From positions 1-5,530 of the forward strand of contig JAJPIN010000155.1 of NCBI GenBank assembly GCA_021324715.1: 5,530 nt of DNA, in the 5' to 3' direction. A program made the position numbers and the translations under genes. Shown here in pieces: positions 5,149 to 5,530 of this stretch. This DNA is from Nitrososphaeria archaeon. GTDB lineage: Archaea > Thermoproteota > Nitrososphaeria > Nitrososphaerales > Nitrososphaeraceae. The notes below the pieces were generated by a model. The model did not search any database and was not told where the DNA came from. It was given only the letters and a program-made list of their open reading frames with translations. The stretch's first letter is position 1, and every line of letters starts with the position of its first letter.

Positions 5149-5258
5149 TGTGAAAAATTATATGATTTGCTTCTTATTCCTCCTTATGCATTTGGGAGGA
5201 GGCTCAAACGGCTTGCCTAAACGTGGGCCTCCTCTCGCTAGGCATTTAGTTTTTCATA
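5149..5258 (+). ncRNA. Candidate structured RNA with GC-rich hairpin
   Basis: The roughly 315 bp between the pseudogene and the last gene hold no convincing coding sequence but do hold this structure. Bases 5149-5160 pair with 5247-5258 (12 bp, two G-U). Inside, 5193-5206 pairs with 5224-5237 (14 continuous bp, three G-U) around a 17-nt loop. Bases 5194-5243 are 64% GC (32 of 50) in an otherwise AT-rich genome, a known hallmark of structured RNA in AT-rich archaea. All wobble pairs are G-U on the plus strand and would be A-C mismatches on the minus strand, so a plus-strand RNA is favoured. It resembles no tRNA or RNA family I recognise. Alternatives are the palindromic end of a lost IS200/IS605-like element or a MITE-like remnant (the outer arms match at 10 of 12 as terminal inverted repeats, but I see no target duplication). 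Confidence 0.45.
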
Positions 5259-5337
5259 ATTTGTTGGATATAATCTCATAACGATATCGATGCAAAATTC
5301 TTCTTGGTGGGTGAATCTTAATTTAGATTAAAGCTGC

Positions 5338-5345
5338 TATATAAC
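5338..5345 (+). promoter_or_regulatory. TATA-like box for the terminal exported-protein gene
   Basis: TATATAAC is centred about 29.5 nt before ATG 5371, so transcription would start roughly 3 nt upstream. If so, the structured element at 5149-5258 is not part of this gene's mRNA leader. Confidence 0.45.
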
Positions 5346-5370
5346 ATATTGACGTTAACTATTTCAGGAA

Positions 5371-5530
5371 ATGAGTTTGTCTCTGATATCGATATCCTTA
5401 CTAGCCGTCGTGGTAGCCATATCATTATCAATATCTAATGTTAATGCCTTAACAAAAGTAGGCAATACGGATTTCTCAATAGTTATACCAGACAATTGGT
5501 CATATGGACAGGATATATTATCACAGCCGG
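5371..5530 (+). CDS. Exported protein, N-terminal 53 residues (runs off right edge)
   Basis: The frame is open from ATG 5371 to the end of the window. Residues 1-26 form a signal peptide: hydrophobic and rich in Ile, Leu, Val and Ser, ending Asn-Val-Asn-Ala, a good signal-peptidase site. The mature start (TKVGNTDFSIVIPDNWSYG) has the F-x-I-x-x-P-x-x-W pattern seen at the beginning of PsbP-like domains in small exported archaeal proteins. With only about 27 mature residues visible, that is a suggestion only. It is in the same direction as the candidate structured RNA and has its own TATA-like box. Confidence 0.75.
   Translation, partial: MSLSLISISLLAVVVAISLSISNVNALTKVGNTDFSIVIPDNWSYGQDILSQP

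Noticed and set aside
5207..5244. H-type pseudoknot using TGCCTA and TAGGCA together with the 14-bp stem
   Set aside because: Only one nucleotide would have to cross a 14-bp helix, which is not physically reasonable; the pairing is treated as an alternative instead.
5149..5258. tRNA gene or intact mobile element
   Set aside because: There is no cloverleaf with T-arm and anticodon arm, no transposase, and no target-site duplication flanking the outer arms.

Overview
The window is AT-rich and looks like a soil-type ammonia-oxidising archaeon (Thaumarchaeota/Nitrososphaeria; the low GC and loose spacing suggest a Nitrosocosmicus-like genome). This is inferred from gene content and promoter style, with no database search. 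Four coding regions have an archaeal TATA-like box centred about 26-28 nt before the chosen start codon, as expected for leaderless mRNAs, and several starts are TTG or GTG. There is no rRNA, tRNA, CRISPR array or intact mobile element.

Layout. Bases 1-702 (minus) hold the N-terminal part of a UbiD-family prenyl-FMN decarboxylase that runs off the left edge. Divergent from it is a 69-residue single C2H2 zinc-finger protein (829-1038, plus). A CoA-type Nudix hydrolase (1097-1681, minus) converges on the zinc-finger gene. It is divergent from a short MetF-like methylenetetrahydrofolate reductase (1816-2586, plus). The MetF-like gene meets an SsuB/TauB/NitT-type ABC ATPase (2583-3368, minus) head-on, and their stop codons share the palindrome CTAG. 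A leader region follows, with a perfect inverted repeat at 3448-3471. Next is a 79-residue probable exported protein (3644-3883, minus) and then a GvpU-family protein (4093-4539, plus).

The right-hand 1 kb is the most unusual part. Bases 4702-5054 (minus) are a small exported-protein gene that can only be read by changing frame three times, so it is a pseudogene (or an error-prone stretch of assembly). Bases 5149-5258 contain a GC-rich island inside AT-rich DNA that folds as a long-range 12-bp stem enclosing a 14-bp hairpin. The G-T pairs make sense only for a plus-strand RNA, and competing pairings suggest a possible switch. This is the best candidate for an undescribed element. The window ends inside the signal-peptide region of another exported protein (5371 onward, plus).

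The genes do not form one pathway or operon. Almost every gene has its own promoter and neighbours mostly face opposite ways. The metabolic genes cover one-carbon metabolism, CoA-type nucleotide turnover, decarboxylation in isoprenoid or quinone metabolism, and import of a small anion or similar solute. No coherent new multi-gene system is visible.
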